Shown: piece by piece, positions 36,270-47,564 of the stretch | Layout of the letters: each line of letters starts with the position of its first letter | How positions within the stretch are numbered: position 1 is the stretch's first letter | NCBI GenBank assembly: GCA_013396915.1 | Contig: VWZL01000294.1 | Location: 248,279-312,278, forward strand | Direction: 5' to 3' | Source: Stercorarius parasiticus | Lineage: Eukaryota > Chordata > Aves > Charadriiformes > Stercorariidae | Length of the DNA: 64,000 nt | Notes under the pieces: generated by a model | The model's input: the letters and a program-made list of their open reading frames with translations, nothing else | Told to the model about the DNA's origin: nothing | The model's database searches: none | Translations under genes and position numbers: made by a program

Positions 36270-39200
36270 GTGTCAGTCCTCACCTAGGGACTGAAGATCT
36301 GTGTATTTATATTAAAATATATACTGAAATACAGTAACCAAACCCATAATTTACTATGTTTCTGTTCTATCTATGTCATTACCCTCATTGTAATCCTTTG
36401 GATACCTAGTGACAGGAGCAATCTTCGGATAATACCCATTGTTAGTGTGAATCATAACTCTACTGGGCTTAGTTTTACTTAAAACCATTTTGCACAGTAA
36501 CACTTATAAAAACAAATAATGAAATTAATGCAGCACCATCACATTTAGGAATACAGAGTGTTCTTATAGAGTTGTATAGGCATAAAAGTTGAGACAGAGT
36601 TTACAGGTGTACGTTAAAAAGAAAGTTTCTGAAAACACAAAGATGACACTATGGGCTGTGGCATCAGAGAAAAGCATCTTAGTGTGAAGAAACTAAAAGT
36701 TTTACAATATGGGTAAGTAGCGTAACCCAGCATTTTCATGCTTTAAGATCTAATTGCTCACCACTGTCTTCTAGTTTAACATACATTTTCGTTGGGGAGG
36801 CAGTAGTGGAGAGGAATGAACACACTGTTTTGCTAATCTTGTGGAATATTTTGAAAATATTCTGAAAATTCCAGGTGTTTTGCAACATCTCTGTTTTCTT
36901 CAGTTCCTTATTGAAAACTCTATTCCTTAGTGTAAACTTAGAAGGTGTTTTAGGTACTCTTCACCCGAATATGCCATCCTGTTTTATCTGTGTTCTTTCT
37001 CTTGTTTATTATCTTGAAGAGTCTTTGGTTATTTTCTAATTAGGTAGATCCAGTTTCACAGAGACCCAGTCACATTAAATGCTTGATGCTAAGACCATAA
37101 GGTTTATTTAGAGGTTAAAAAAAGAAAAACGAACCAAAGCAAAAAGGATGCACCTTAGAATTTCTCACCTGGTTAACCATCTTTCATAACCTTAGACTGT
37201 AGCACTGCGTTACACTGACTTGAGAAAAACTACCTGCACTTTTTCTCCTCTGGGGAATAACTTTTACCTTTGTTGTTCTCATATCAACACTGTGATTGCT
37301 ATAAATGATACAATTGTCCTGCAGAACACCCTGGTGACTGCTGGTGTTCATTTTACCTCTTCCCCTCCCTCTTTCTTTCCTTCTAAATTGCAAGTTTCCA
37401 GCAGGCAGTGATAGGGAAAATTTCCAGTTTTAACCTGTATCAGAAAGAAGAAACAAAATCGTGGTGCCTGTTGAGGAAAACCATATGACTTGAAAAATGA
37501 TCACGGCTAATTAGAAGAATTTTGTGGTAAATCTATGTTTGCAGTACAACTGTTAGTAGTGTTTCATTTAAATGCATCATGTTTCAGCATTTGATGTTAG
37601 TGAGGTGTTGTGTTTATAGACATAGCATTTTTTTCTGCTGTTATTATGCTTATGAGTATTCTACAACTATGGTACTCCCAACAGATTAAAATAAGTACAT
37701 TTTTTAAAGTTCTGCTCCTTAGGGTAGCAGTTAAAAATCTGTTGTAAATTCTGAAGTTGTAAAGGACTTATTCTTGTAGCCAGTTTGTGGAAATTAATTA
37801 GAAAGATATTTCTAATGGTTAACAGGACCTCATTTAAATCTGTTAAGTAATTATTTTTTGCCATGTGTTTTTCAAGTAAAACATACCAAAATTCTACTTA
37901 CTAAGGTTGCAGAAAAGCTGACTTCAGGATGCAATTATCAATTTGGAAAATGCACCATTTTAACAGTAAGGAAATACATAAAAGACCCAGTTCTCTACTG
38001 ATATAAATTGGTTTCACATTGTGGGAACTGGCATAACTGTTATTTCATATAATGCAATGGTCCAACACAAAACGTTTTCATAGTCCCACTAACAGAGATT
38101 TATTCAAAACTAAAGTGGAATGTTTGGTGTTACATGAATCATAGCTTCGCAAACCTTGGCCTCTTCCACCCACTTATGAATTCCCATTTTTAATTCTAGC
38201 AATAGCGGCTTGGTAACGTGGCCAGGGAACCACCCACTGTCATCTGCCTCTGCAAGTTTCTTCTGGGCAGACAGAGCTGTGTTCAGGCCCTGCTGTCTTT
38301 GCCTGCCACTGCAGAGGTGTCTGCTGCCAGGGGCTGCTGCGTGCTCACAGCATCTTTCCTAAGTAAAATCTGTCCAAATGTCTGTCCGAAGGAGATCTTG
38401 GTCTCTCTTGTCTGGAACTATGGAAGAAAAATGGAAAGTTTATTAGGAAGATCAGCCTTTTTCAAGAGTTTCCTAGTTATTCCCAAAGACTATTGGCTCT
38501 GAGAACTGAATCCACATGCGTGTTACTTGCACAGTAAAATCCTGTCCGTGAACAAATGACTTGTGGACAGATTGTTCCTAATTTTTCCATTTCTTTGGTC
38601 TTGTTGCATGTGCTGCTTTAGGGCCTAGGTGATTTTGTCCTTAGTCCCTTGTTTTTTATAATGTTGCTGTGCAAAGGACATTAATGTGACAGGTCAAAGA
38701 GAAACATGATATAGCACATTATTTGATAAATGCTACAAAATTTTTCTCAATGGCTTACATTATAGATGTTGCCATATAAATAAATGACAATTTGGAGCTA
38801 TAAATGGGAATAAAATACGAGTATCCAAGTTTTTTAAAACAGAGTATCAAAACTAAGTTAAGTTGACATTTCAAAAATTTTGTGTTCTTTCTGGAGTTGG
38901 CTGTGCTTAATGTTTTCAAGCTTTGGTCAGTATTTTTATTTTGATGCCATATTTCCTTCAGGGATTTAAAATTAATTTTTGAATAACAACTATTTTTCAA
39001 TTTCAGCATAGGTGCTTTTATTTGAAGATTGTTCTTTATGATTACTGTGCATTGGATTGATATGGTTGATAACTTGCAGCATTTGTGATGAAAACAATCT
39101 TTACTTGAAGACTGTAGAAACAAGAAAAGAATATTAGTCCTTTGAATAACTACATCAAAATGATTTAAAAAGACTTAGGAGTACTACCCAGCTAAAAGCC

Positions 39201-40439
39201 ACCTTAGTACTACTGTTACCTCTTTCTTGGTGTTACTTCAGGCTACGCAATAGTTAAAATCTTGTTAGTACATTGATGAGCCTATTAAAAAGCTATTCAA
39301 TGTTGAATTGTCTATGATGGCATTTCTGTATTCTTGCAGCTATTTTAAGTCTGCCTTTAAAATTCTTTCCCTTGGGTGTGTGTATGTTTGAAAGCTGACT
39401 GCTGTAAATAAGACTTATCCCAATGCTTTCACGTCTCAATATTATAGTGGTTTAATACTAGCAATTGACATGATATGATAGACTGTTAGATTCTATTAAG
39501 TACTTAATATATACTTCCAAATTGCCTCAGTGCTGAAATGACTCCTCCCACCTAAAACCCTCAAAGGGAATTAAATGACTGTAATGATATTGAAGTAATA
39601 GCTAGGATATGAGTTACTGTGGAGAAAAAAAAAAAAGAAAAAAGGAAAAAAAAAAAGAAAACTCTAAAACTGAGGTACTGTACTATTTGTGATAGGTGGA
39701 CTACTTTTTGTCTACTATAGTAGGGACTGCAGAATTGAGAATGAATAGGTAGCAAATGTTCATCCTTCACTCATTTGTAGCCTCTTTTTTGTCGGTCAAG
39801 TGGATTTATTATAAATATATATTTATTTATTTATCTCTTTAAAATCTGCTTTCTGTTCTTGCAGGGAAAGATGCCTTTTATAAGCAAAGTGGCTTCACTT
39901 AGGTCCACTTCATATCATCCTAGTAATGTTTAAGTAACCCCCTCGTGGTGTTAAATAAGCCTAAATTAGCAGAGACAACTTAACTGAGAATCAGTTCCAG
40001 GGTGGAATCTGTTCTGCTTTTATACTACCCATGTAATTTAACTCTGTATTTGCACAGGAAAGTCTTGATACAGCAATTACAGTGCTGTTAGAAAAGCTAG
40101 GGTCTTTAGAAAATAAGTGATCGCTTCTGTACCTAGAACTTGTTTTTTATCTCTTCCCAGTTCCTTTTTTTCTTGCCAGCAAGTCACTGGTTCTTAACAC
40201 CGCCATTGTCTGATATTTACATTGTGTGCTTCATATATGTATTTTCACATGTCTAAATACATCCATGTGCAACACTAGCAACTGATTTTGCCAGCAGGTC
40301 ATTTGTCACTTATGCTGTAAAGTATTTACTGAAATAGGACGGTTTATAGCCAAAACTGATACAGATTTATATATGCATATCTATAGGCAAATTAGAAAAA
40401 TTATTTCTTAAGTAAGCATATGTATGCTTATGCATATAC
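36270..40439. other. Unique AT-rich non-coding DNA
   Basis: No gene recognised. A somewhat GC-richer patch at about 38.20-38.50 kb has long open frames on both strands without a recognisable product. An A/G tract lies at 39624-39661. Confidence 0.5.
39624..39661. repeat. A-rich low-complexity tract
   Basis: Poly(A) with interspersed G. No flanking retroposon is recognised. Confidence 0.8.
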
Positions 40440-40473
40440 ACATAGATTTATGCTTACGCACATAAATCTATGT
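40440..40473. repeat. Perfect 13-bp-arm hairpin at a CR1 5' junction
   Basis: Arms ACATAGATTTATG (40440-40452) and CATAAATCTATGT (40461-40473) are exact reverse complements around an 8-nt loop. The right arm ends at or within a base or two of the first CR1-like base. A second, smaller palindrome (TAAGCATA/TATGCTTA, 40413-40430) lies just upstream. Confidence 0.8.
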
Positions 40474-40515
40474 AGCCCAATGGGATTCATCCCAGGGTAC
40501 TGAAAGAGCTGGCTG

Positions 40516-41702
40516 ATGTTATTGTCTTACCTCTCTGTCATTTTTCAATGGTCTTGGAAGTTTGGAGAGGTCTCACTTGACTGGAAGCTGGCAAATGTTG
40601 TCCTGATTTTCAAGAAGTGTAAGAAGGAAGACCCTGGTAATCACAGGCATGTCAGTCTCACTTCAGTGCCTGGTAAAATTAAGGAAAAAGTTATCAGGAG
40701 AAGATTATTCTGGGAGCTATTGAAAAACACTTGAGAGACAGCGCAGTCATTGGTTATAGCCAGCACGAGTTCATGAGGGGAAAGTCCTGCTTAACCAACT
40801 TAATTTCCTTTTATGACAGGGTCATTTATCTAGTTGACCAAGGGAAGCCAGTAGATATAGTGTTTTTGGATTTTAGCAAAGTTTTGATACTGCCTTTCAC
40901 AATATCCTTCTGAATAAACTGTCCGGCACACAGCTAGACAAGTCCATAATAAGTTGTGTGAGCAATTGGCTGATGGGTTGGGCTCAAAGTATTATAGTAA
41001 ATGGGGTTACATCAGGCTGGCAGCCATTGGAGCTCCCCAGGGCTCAATTTCAGGGCCAGTGCTCTTTCATGTGTTTAGAAATGACCTGGAGGCAGGAGTT
41101 GAATGTGCATTAAGTAAGTTTTCTGACGATACTAAATTAGGAGGAGCTGTGGGCTCCCTTGAGGGTAGAGAGGCCTTACAGAAAGATCTGGATAGACTAA
41201 AGAGCTGGGCGATCACCAACCGTATGAAATTTAACAAGAGCAAGTGCAGGATTCTCCACCTGGGACAGGCTAATCTTGGTTATACATACAAATTGGGGGA
41301 TAAGAGGTTGGAAAGCAGCCCTGTGGAAAGAGATCTAGGTGTTTGGGTTGATGGCAAGTTGAATACGAGTCACTAGTGTGCCCTGGCAGCTAAAAGGGAC
41401 ACAGGTGTCCTGGGGTACATCAAGCACGCACAGCTAGCCATTTGAGGGAAGTGATTGTGCCACTCTACATTGCACTGGTGCGGCTTTACCACGAGTACTG
41501 TGTGCAGTTTTGGGTGCCTCAATATAAGAAGGACATCAAACTATTAGAGTGTGTCCAGAGGAGGGCAACCAAGCTGGTGAAAGGCCTTGAGGGCAAGGCT
41601 TACGAGGAGCGGCTGCGGTCGCTTGGTTTATTCAGTTTGGAGGAGAGAAGGCTGAGAGGTGACCCCATTGTAGTCTACAGCTTCCTCAAAGGGGGCAGCT
41701 GA
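40516..41702 (+). pseudogene. CR1 ORF2 reverse transcriptase fragment (broken)
   Basis: Remnant of the non-LTR retrotransposon reverse transcriptase. In order it shows the GKI/LTSVPGK region, a GYSQHEFMRGKSCLTNLI block, VDIVFLDFSK, GAPQGSISGPVLF (core RT motif), and the catalytic position at 41119-41130, which reads FSDD instead of the usual FADD. The thumb region (MKFNKSKCRILHLGQ) and a (V)QFWxPQYKKD-type block follow. It is broken by an in-frame TGA near 40733, a frameshift after FLDFSK (about 40880), a TAG at about 41374-41376 and more shifts downstream. It cannot encode an active enzyme. Confidence 0.92.
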
Positions 41703-41759
41703 GGGGAAGGTGCTGATCTCCTCCTCCAGGTGACCTGCCATAGGACATGAGGAAACTGA

Positions 41760-42200
41760 ATGAAGCTGCATCCATACTGTGTCCAGTTCTGGGCTCCCCG
41801 GTTCAAGAAGGACAGGGAACTGCTGGAAAGAGTGCAGCAAATGGCTACAAAGATGATTAGGGGACTGGAACACCTCTCTTATGAAGAAAGGCTGAGGGAT
41901 TTGGGTCTCTTCAATCTGGAAAAAAGACGGCTGGGGGGGGATCTTATCAACGCTTATAAATACTTAAAGGGTGGGTGTCAGGAGGATGGGTCCAGGCTCT
42001 TTTCAGTGGTGTCCAGCGACAGGACAAGAGGTAATGGGCACAAACTTGAGCACAGGAAGTTCCACCTAAACATGAGGAGGAACTTCTTTACTTTGAGGGT
42101 GGCAGAGCACTGGAACAGGCTGCCCAGAGAGGTGGTGGAGTCTCTGTCTCTGGAGACATTCAAGACCCGCCTAGACGCGTTCCTGTGCAACCTGCTCTAG
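41760..42200 (+). pseudogene. CR1 ORF2 C-terminal fragment
   Basis: 146 open codons. The first few come from the host CR1, and the rest is the ORF2 C-terminus of the inserted CR1: [38 protein letters not shown], then [20 protein letters not shown] and the usual [12 protein letters not shown] end before the natural stop. It is intact over this stretch but lacks the catalytic domain and any promoter, so it is a dead fragment. Confidence 0.9.
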
Positions 42201-42271
42201 GTGACCCTGCTCTGGCAGGGGGGGTTGGACTAGATGATCTCCAGAGGTCCCTTCCAACCCTATGATTCTAT
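41773..42271 (+). mobile_element. Younger CR1 3' end nested inside the older CR1
   Basis: It begins with 'catactgtgtccagttctgg', the usual start of many 5'-truncated CR1 copies, and ends with 'cttccaaccctatgattcta', the octamer-type 3' terminus. It is flanked by TGCATC at 41767-41772 and again at 42271-42276. These lie exactly where the host CR1 sequence breaks and resumes. The insert is less decayed than its host, so it is younger. The last G of the octamer and the duplication overlap, so the 3' boundary is uncertain by 1-2 bp. Confidence 0.88.
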
Positions 42272-42525
42272 GCATCAGGGGAAGTTCAGATTGGACATTA
42301 GGAAAAGGTTCTTTACTGAGAGGATGGTCCATCACTGGAACACGCTCCCAGGGAAGTGGTCATGGTACCAAGCCTGACAGAGTTCAAGGAACATCTGGAC
42401 GATGCTCTTAGTCATATGGTTTAGTTTTAGGTAGTCCTGTGAGGAGCAGAGTGTTGGACTTGGTGATCCTTATGGCTCTCTTCCAACTTGAGATATTCTA
42501 TGATTCTATACGATACATACCTTAA

Positions 42526-42596
42526 AAAAAACCCCAAACAAACAAACAAAAAAACAACAAAAAACCAAAAAAACCCAAACAAACCAAAACAGTACT
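42526..42596. repeat. A/C-rich (CAAA)n tract after the CR1 3' end
   Basis: Low-complexity A-rich sequence with CAAA/CCAAA units starts directly after the outer CR1's terminal octamers. CR1 normally lacks a poly(A) tail, so this may be a separate degraded A-rich tract. Confidence 0.8.
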
Positions 42597-42599
42597 GAG

Positions 42600-43792
42600 C
42601 CTTCCATCTCCCTTCCCCTTTGTATAAGACACTGCTGTATCAGATATCTCTGAAATTATTGAACTTCCAGGTGGATTGATAGTGCTTGTACTAGAAGGGC
42701 ATGGTAGTTCTGCATATTACTACACTCCATATAACTGGAACTTAAGGCAGCAGCTGTGTTGTGTCTCTAGGCTAACTCAGTCATTATGAGTTTAAAAGGA
42801 AATTCATGAGGTTCTCAAGGACTGGACAGCGTTTAAAAAAAATAAAGAAATGAGTTAAAATTAATTTTTTTTCTTTTACAAGTTAAATCAGACTGCTTAA
42901 GAGAAGAGTTCAGTGGAGTAATCTTATCTAAGCTGCTGGGAAATTTCATAACTACTCAACTTGCATAGTTTTATCTCTAAAAGGAAAATACCTATAGGGT
43001 TAACATGTAAGTATTTCAGTCATGTTAGTAAAATCTTTCATTCTGTGGAAGTGTGCTATTCTGCATAGAAGTAAATCATAATAGGAAATAACAAAAGTCC
43101 CCGAATTTTCTTTATTCTTTGTGTTTTGTTGTCTTCTGCTTACAAGAATGCTGAAAGGAAAGGTTTGAGCTGTTTTGTGACATCCTTTCATTGAAGTGGG
43201 TAGGACTGTTTCTCCCCTTGTATATTAGGGTTAAAGTATGATGAAAAAAGACTTTTTTGAATCCCTTAGATTGTACACAGACAGGAAAATGAGAGTCTGA
43301 TTCTTTGCTCCCTTATACCAGTGTTATACTTCTGTAAGTCCACTGACTTCAATAGTTATAAAGTCAATGGAGTTAGGGAAGAGTAGTAGACTCTTGATTT
43401 GTCACATTGTAAGAAAGGAATCAGCCAGCACCATGACCATACCAGAATTTTGCTCATATAAGTCATAGCCTTTTTATAACCCTTCTTTCTAATGGATGAT
43501 TTGTCATATTTTTCTGTCTTTTTACCTTTGCCATTTCTTCAAAATCCATTACTTATACAATAGCATTCTCTATGGACCTGTACCATAAATAACTAAATCC
43601 AGGCACTGATGGTACCTTTAAAAAGCACTTCTGAATGAGAACAAAGCACCTTTCCTTTGGTTGAATCATTATTTCTGATTTCTATAGTGGTATCATTCAA
43701 GAGTTTCCAGCAAGGATCGGGAAACTGTACAAACAAATAACGCAATGATAGCCCCTTTACTAAAAGCTCAGATCTGAACTGAATATTGTTAC
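42600..43792. other. Unique AT-rich non-coding DNA
   Basis: Nothing recognisable beyond short A/T runs. Confidence 0.5.
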
Positions 43793-43912
43793 CATCGCGC
43801 AGATAAATGCTGAATGTCTTTTATATCCGTTGTGCCTGCAATCGCTAGTCAGTGTGGTTCTTGCATCTTCAGAAATACACGAACGTGTCAGTCCCTGATT
43901 GAGATGACAGCT
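43793..43912 (-). other. Candidate 120-bp exon, minus strand
   Basis: On the minus strand a strong acceptor (TTCCTTCCCCGTCTGCCTACAG) precedes exactly 40 open codons (core ISEDARTTLTSDCRHNGYKR), ending ATG|GTAACA. Six CpGs in 120 bp stand out in CpG-poor DNA. In frame 0 it is a symmetric exon. Entered in phase 1 it would instead hit TGA after about 14 codons and act as an alternative C-terminus. I do not recognise the peptide. CpG retention suggests constraint, but a conserved non-coding element would also explain it. Confidence 0.33.
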
Positions 43913-43914
43913 CT

Positions 43915-46430
43915 GTAGGCAGACGGGGAAGGAACTGTTCAAGACTTTTGGTTTTGTTTCTTTCTTATATTTTACTGAGGAGCAAAAGACCATGTGTAAA
44001 CACAAACTCAATAGGAGTACAGCGCAGGGAAAGATGTATTGAATTTGGTCAATAGTTGTTCTGTCGGCAAATGTCAAAGAAAAAAAATGAAAAAGCCTCC
44101 TTTTCTAATTCCTTGTGGACACTTCTAAGCATAATAACAGATACAGGATATTTTCCAGTTCCTGCAAAACCAGGAACTTTCCTATGGAAGTCCCCAGTGA
44201 CATGAGCCCCATTTTTTTTTTCCCCGTGAATTCATGTAATGAATAAATACCACTTCACTCAGCAGATTAATTAGAAGAAATTGGTGGCTGAGACAGAACA
44301 GAAAATAGAGAAATATGATTACTTCCTATTTCATATTAATTTTTTTCCTTTCTTCCTGTCTAATTTCACTTACGGCTGTAGTGATTTTCCTGTTTCTTCT
44401 GGTAACAGGATCTCAAATGACACTTTCATGTTAGATGGCATAGAGTTCTTGAATTCCCTGAGTACAGTAAGCTTAACAAGGAAGAAATTGTACTTGTATT
44501 CCTCTCTTCATCTGCCTACCTGAAACGCAGCATTTTATTCATATCGCTGTTACGAAAGTGACAAATGTATTAAAAAGCGGAGTGGGTTTGTGGCTTTCAG
44601 CAAATATTAAAATAAAAAGAAATAAGAAATTTATTGAATTTTAAGTATATGCATATATATCAGTATATAATACACATATATATGTAAATGGGTATAAAAA
44701 TATTTTGAGAGGAATGACTAGAAATAAATATATCCAAATTAACTTTCAAAATCCATATAAGAAACATTATGAGAAAAATGTATTGAAGAAACAGTTGCTA
44801 CATTGTTTATCAGAAGCAAATTAAAGTGTATTGTTTCAGTCATCAGAAACGTTTGTAGAAGCTGCTCCTGCTGATAGGACTATGGTTATAATTTTCTAGT
44901 ACAGAGGACCTTGATCTATTCTTTGCAGTGTGATAAGCTTATTTCACAGAGCGAAACTTAATAGTATTCTTTCCATGTGAATACATCTATTGGCAAAATG
45001 ACCTCCATATCCTCAAACTTGACTGGGCAACATGATTTCTTTCTACCTTTTCTCCTTGTAAACAGGAGCACGGACATAAAGTGTGAACAATATTTCTGTA
45101 TTACTGATTTCATCTGTGCTTTGGCTCTCAAATCCAATTGGCATGACAGTTAAAATTAGCAGGACAAGGTCAAACTGTCAAGGATGAGGCTGGCTGTAAG
45201 CAGAGGGGCTTCTGTGGCTTTGTTTGCTTGTCATTTCGGCTGCTATGTCAGCTTAAATACCATCAGTAAAAAAACACGGAGCATAGCTTAAGGAGTAATG
45301 GGGCGGGGGGCACATCTAAGCAATGATCAAACAAGAATAAAATCCAGAGAGGCCACACTCTCAGGACACTATGGCATGAGTGTCTTTCACAAAAGGTCAG
45401 TTCAGGCTGATTAAACAAATGCTGCTGCCAAGGCAAAGCTGATCAACCTGCAGTTTATAGGAAAAGTTCACATGCACTTGCGCTATTATTCTGAAATACT
45501 CTGGATAAGTGGAAAAACTTTACAGTGTTCTGATAAAATGGAATGTTACACAAAGCTTGAACATTTGCTGTACCTAGTATACCAGCGTTTCACATTTTTG
45601 CTCAATTTGCGTTCTGTTGACATGATTTAAAAGCCTTTCAAAATGGCTCTTTGCCCAGACACAGCCTGAAAGTCCAAGCTCTCCTACAAAAGCAGGTGAA
45701 ATTACTTTTGCCACACATACACTTCCATTCATAAATCTTTTCTCTGTGTAGTTCGGTCAATTTTTTCCATTAATTATTGCCTTTACCTAAAAGTTAGATG
45801 ATACTCATTTACCAAGGATTTTTTCTCCAATTCTAACTCACATTTTTCTGTCTCACTCTAATCTATACTAATGTGTATACATTCACAAAAATAATCTTTT
45901 TCCAGAGACGAATTATTCTCTTCCTCTAAAGAGAAGAAATGCAGTACAGTACAAAATCATTGCAGAGGAAACTGAAGAGTGGTACATACCTAATTTTTAA
46001 ACTATTGAACTATTTAGGAAAATAATAGTTATTGTTTATTTCCTGATATTAGGTTTTAAAATCATCAGGTTGTGGAAAAGGGTAGGAAAAGATGTATGGT
46101 GAAAATATGTATATTTTAAAATCAGAAACCAGTCACATTAGCTGGAAGAATGGCATAACCTTTCTGGATACAGGCAAGCTTCATGTGTACTGTCAGACGT
46201 TATAGATCCTAAGTTCACACTCCTTAATCAAGTGCCTGTCCTGTAAGTCATTGATTAAGGACTGCAGAAATTGGCTCAAGTCCCTTGATCTCAACTATGA
46301 CAAGACAACAAAAGCCCACTTGTGTCTGAGGGAAAAGGAGAGACAGGGAGTGTGACGAGGCACAAAGGGGGAAGGGAAGAGCTGTTCAAATGGGTGCAGC
46401 AGTCACCAGAGAGAGGAGAGAAGGGTTAAT
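43915..46430. other. Unique AT-rich non-coding DNA
   Basis: No gene recognised. TA-rich tracts occur near 44.64-44.70 kb. Repeat-free sequence around 45.10-45.42 kb has a complexity reminiscent of conserved non-coding DNA. Confidence 0.5.
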
Positions 46431-46432
46431 GA

Positions 46433-46460
46433 TTAAGGGGTTAAACCCTTAACCCCTTAA
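46433..46460. repeat. Perfect inverted repeat, 12-bp arms, 4-nt loop
   Basis: TTAAGGGGTTAA (46433-46444), loop ACCC, then TTAACCCCTTAA (46449-46460). The arms are exact reverse complements. It could extrude as a cruciform or fold in RNA. No factor-independent terminator logic applies in a vertebrate genome. Confidence 0.85.
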
Positions 46461-47109
46461 GACCAAACTGAAACTGATGGGTATAAATTGTACTATTAAT
46501 TAGTTATGCAGCAGAGCAGCTCTATACAGGGAAGATGTAGCAGGACAGAGGCTATAAGCAGTCAGTAAGTGGAACCTCCCACTAACAATAGCCACAGCCA
46601 CACACAGGTGACAATCAAAAGAGAAACATGATAAAATACAGAAAAAACACTTAGAGCAGTCTCTGTCTTCTGTGCAAATGACATAGTGACAGTGGTAGGG
46701 AGTCTTCCCTTTCTAGGCCAATGAATCTTAGCAGAGCCTCAATAGGATACGTAAAGACAGATCCCTCAGCCCTTCTTTCTGGGGTCTGACTTTCTTATAA
46801 TCTTTTCTCATCCTAAGTAGCCAAAAGAAAAATGGTAATAATGATGCTCTTCAGCTGTATGCAAGCTCAAGAAAGGATCAAAAATCTCAGTTGCATATGG
46901 GACACACATCACATAACCTAAGAGAGATCTGAATCCACCACAGCTGCAGGAGAGCTGAGAGGGGCTATAGCAATTGCTTTAGTGAATTGTCCCTTTAACT
47001 CATCTGCATGCCCAGCGCAGCCCGCCGCTGCCACAGGATCACATCCGGGAATGCTGTCCTTGGCTATTTGGTACCACTTCCCAGGATGCCCTACATACCT
47101 CCTACATAC

Positions 47110-47203
47110 CTTGTCCTGAGTTACTTGCTACACCTGTTCTTGGACTAGACAGTTCATGTTTACAGCTCCTCGAATTCAGATTGTGGCTATAAACTCTGTT
47201 AGG
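47110..47203 (-). other. Candidate 94-bp exon, minus strand
   Basis: On the minus strand, after a modest acceptor (ATATCTTCAG), 31 open codons plus one base (core CKHELSSPRTGVASNSGQ) lead to a strong donor, CAAG|GTATGT. The donor is duplicated 11 bp further on. The entry phase (0) matches the exit of the 60687-60830 candidate, and the exit phase (1) matches the entry of the 35459-35547 candidate. The peptide is Ser/Asn-rich and unrecognised. The acceptor's weak pyrimidine tract counts against it. Confidence 0.27.
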
Positions 47204-47382
47204 CTGAAGATATTTCAATCTAAATTTCTGCATTCAAGGGGAATGCATTAGCCACAACGCCACAGCTGTGGTTTTGAACAAAAGCTCAAGTAATTGTAGC
47301 TGTTTTGTCCAGAACTTAACCAAATTAGCAGGTTTTAGGTGTGCTGTTCATGTGTCTAGGCTCAAAAGCATTATACTTGTGT

Positions 47383-47545
47383 TTTGGCTCCTCTCTAATG
47401 TGTTTCATTAGCAACAATGTCAGATGGCACAAGCCATGGCTTGGAAATCCAACACTTTCCCTGAATCCTCAGTCTCCCTTTTGGTGACAAAAACATGAGC
47501 CAATGACCATGAATTTCTGACAGCATTCTTGTAACTGCATTTGCA
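47383..47545 (+). repeat. Left arm of a perfect 163-bp inverted repeat
   Basis: Every base of 47383-47545 equals the reverse complement of 48300-48462. I compared the arms base by base and found no mismatch or gap. Similarity stops sharply at both ends (a T-run of 4 against 3 on one side, GCAACATG against GCAGCATT on the other). The sequence is unique-looking, not a known TE. The spacer is 754 bp. Confidence 0.95.
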
Positions 47546-47548
47546 ACA

Positions 47549-47564
47549 TGTTTTCATGAAAACA
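47549..47564. repeat. 16-bp perfect palindrome
   Basis: TGTTTTCATGAAAACA is its own reverse complement. It begins 4 bp inside the inner edge of the left arm of the 163-bp inverted repeat. Confidence 0.9.

Larger units (their letters stand above)
40474..42515 (+). mobile_element. Older CR1 LINE, interrupted by a second CR1
   Basis: Two separated parts belong to one element. Part one, 40474-41772, starts inside ORF2 ('cccaatgggattcatcccag') and runs through the reverse transcriptase core. Part two, about 42277-42515, resumes with 'aggggaagttcagattggac' and ends with 'gatattctatgattctata', the CR1 3' octamers. The 504 bp between are a separate CR1 3' end. Joined in order, the two parts follow the normal CR1 3' layout, so the gap is an insertion rather than two neighbouring elements. 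The 5' end is truncated. Confidence 0.9.

Noticed and set aside
41628..42190. Minus-strand ORFs across the nested CR1s
   Set aside because: They are antisense shadows of CR1 ORF2 fragments.
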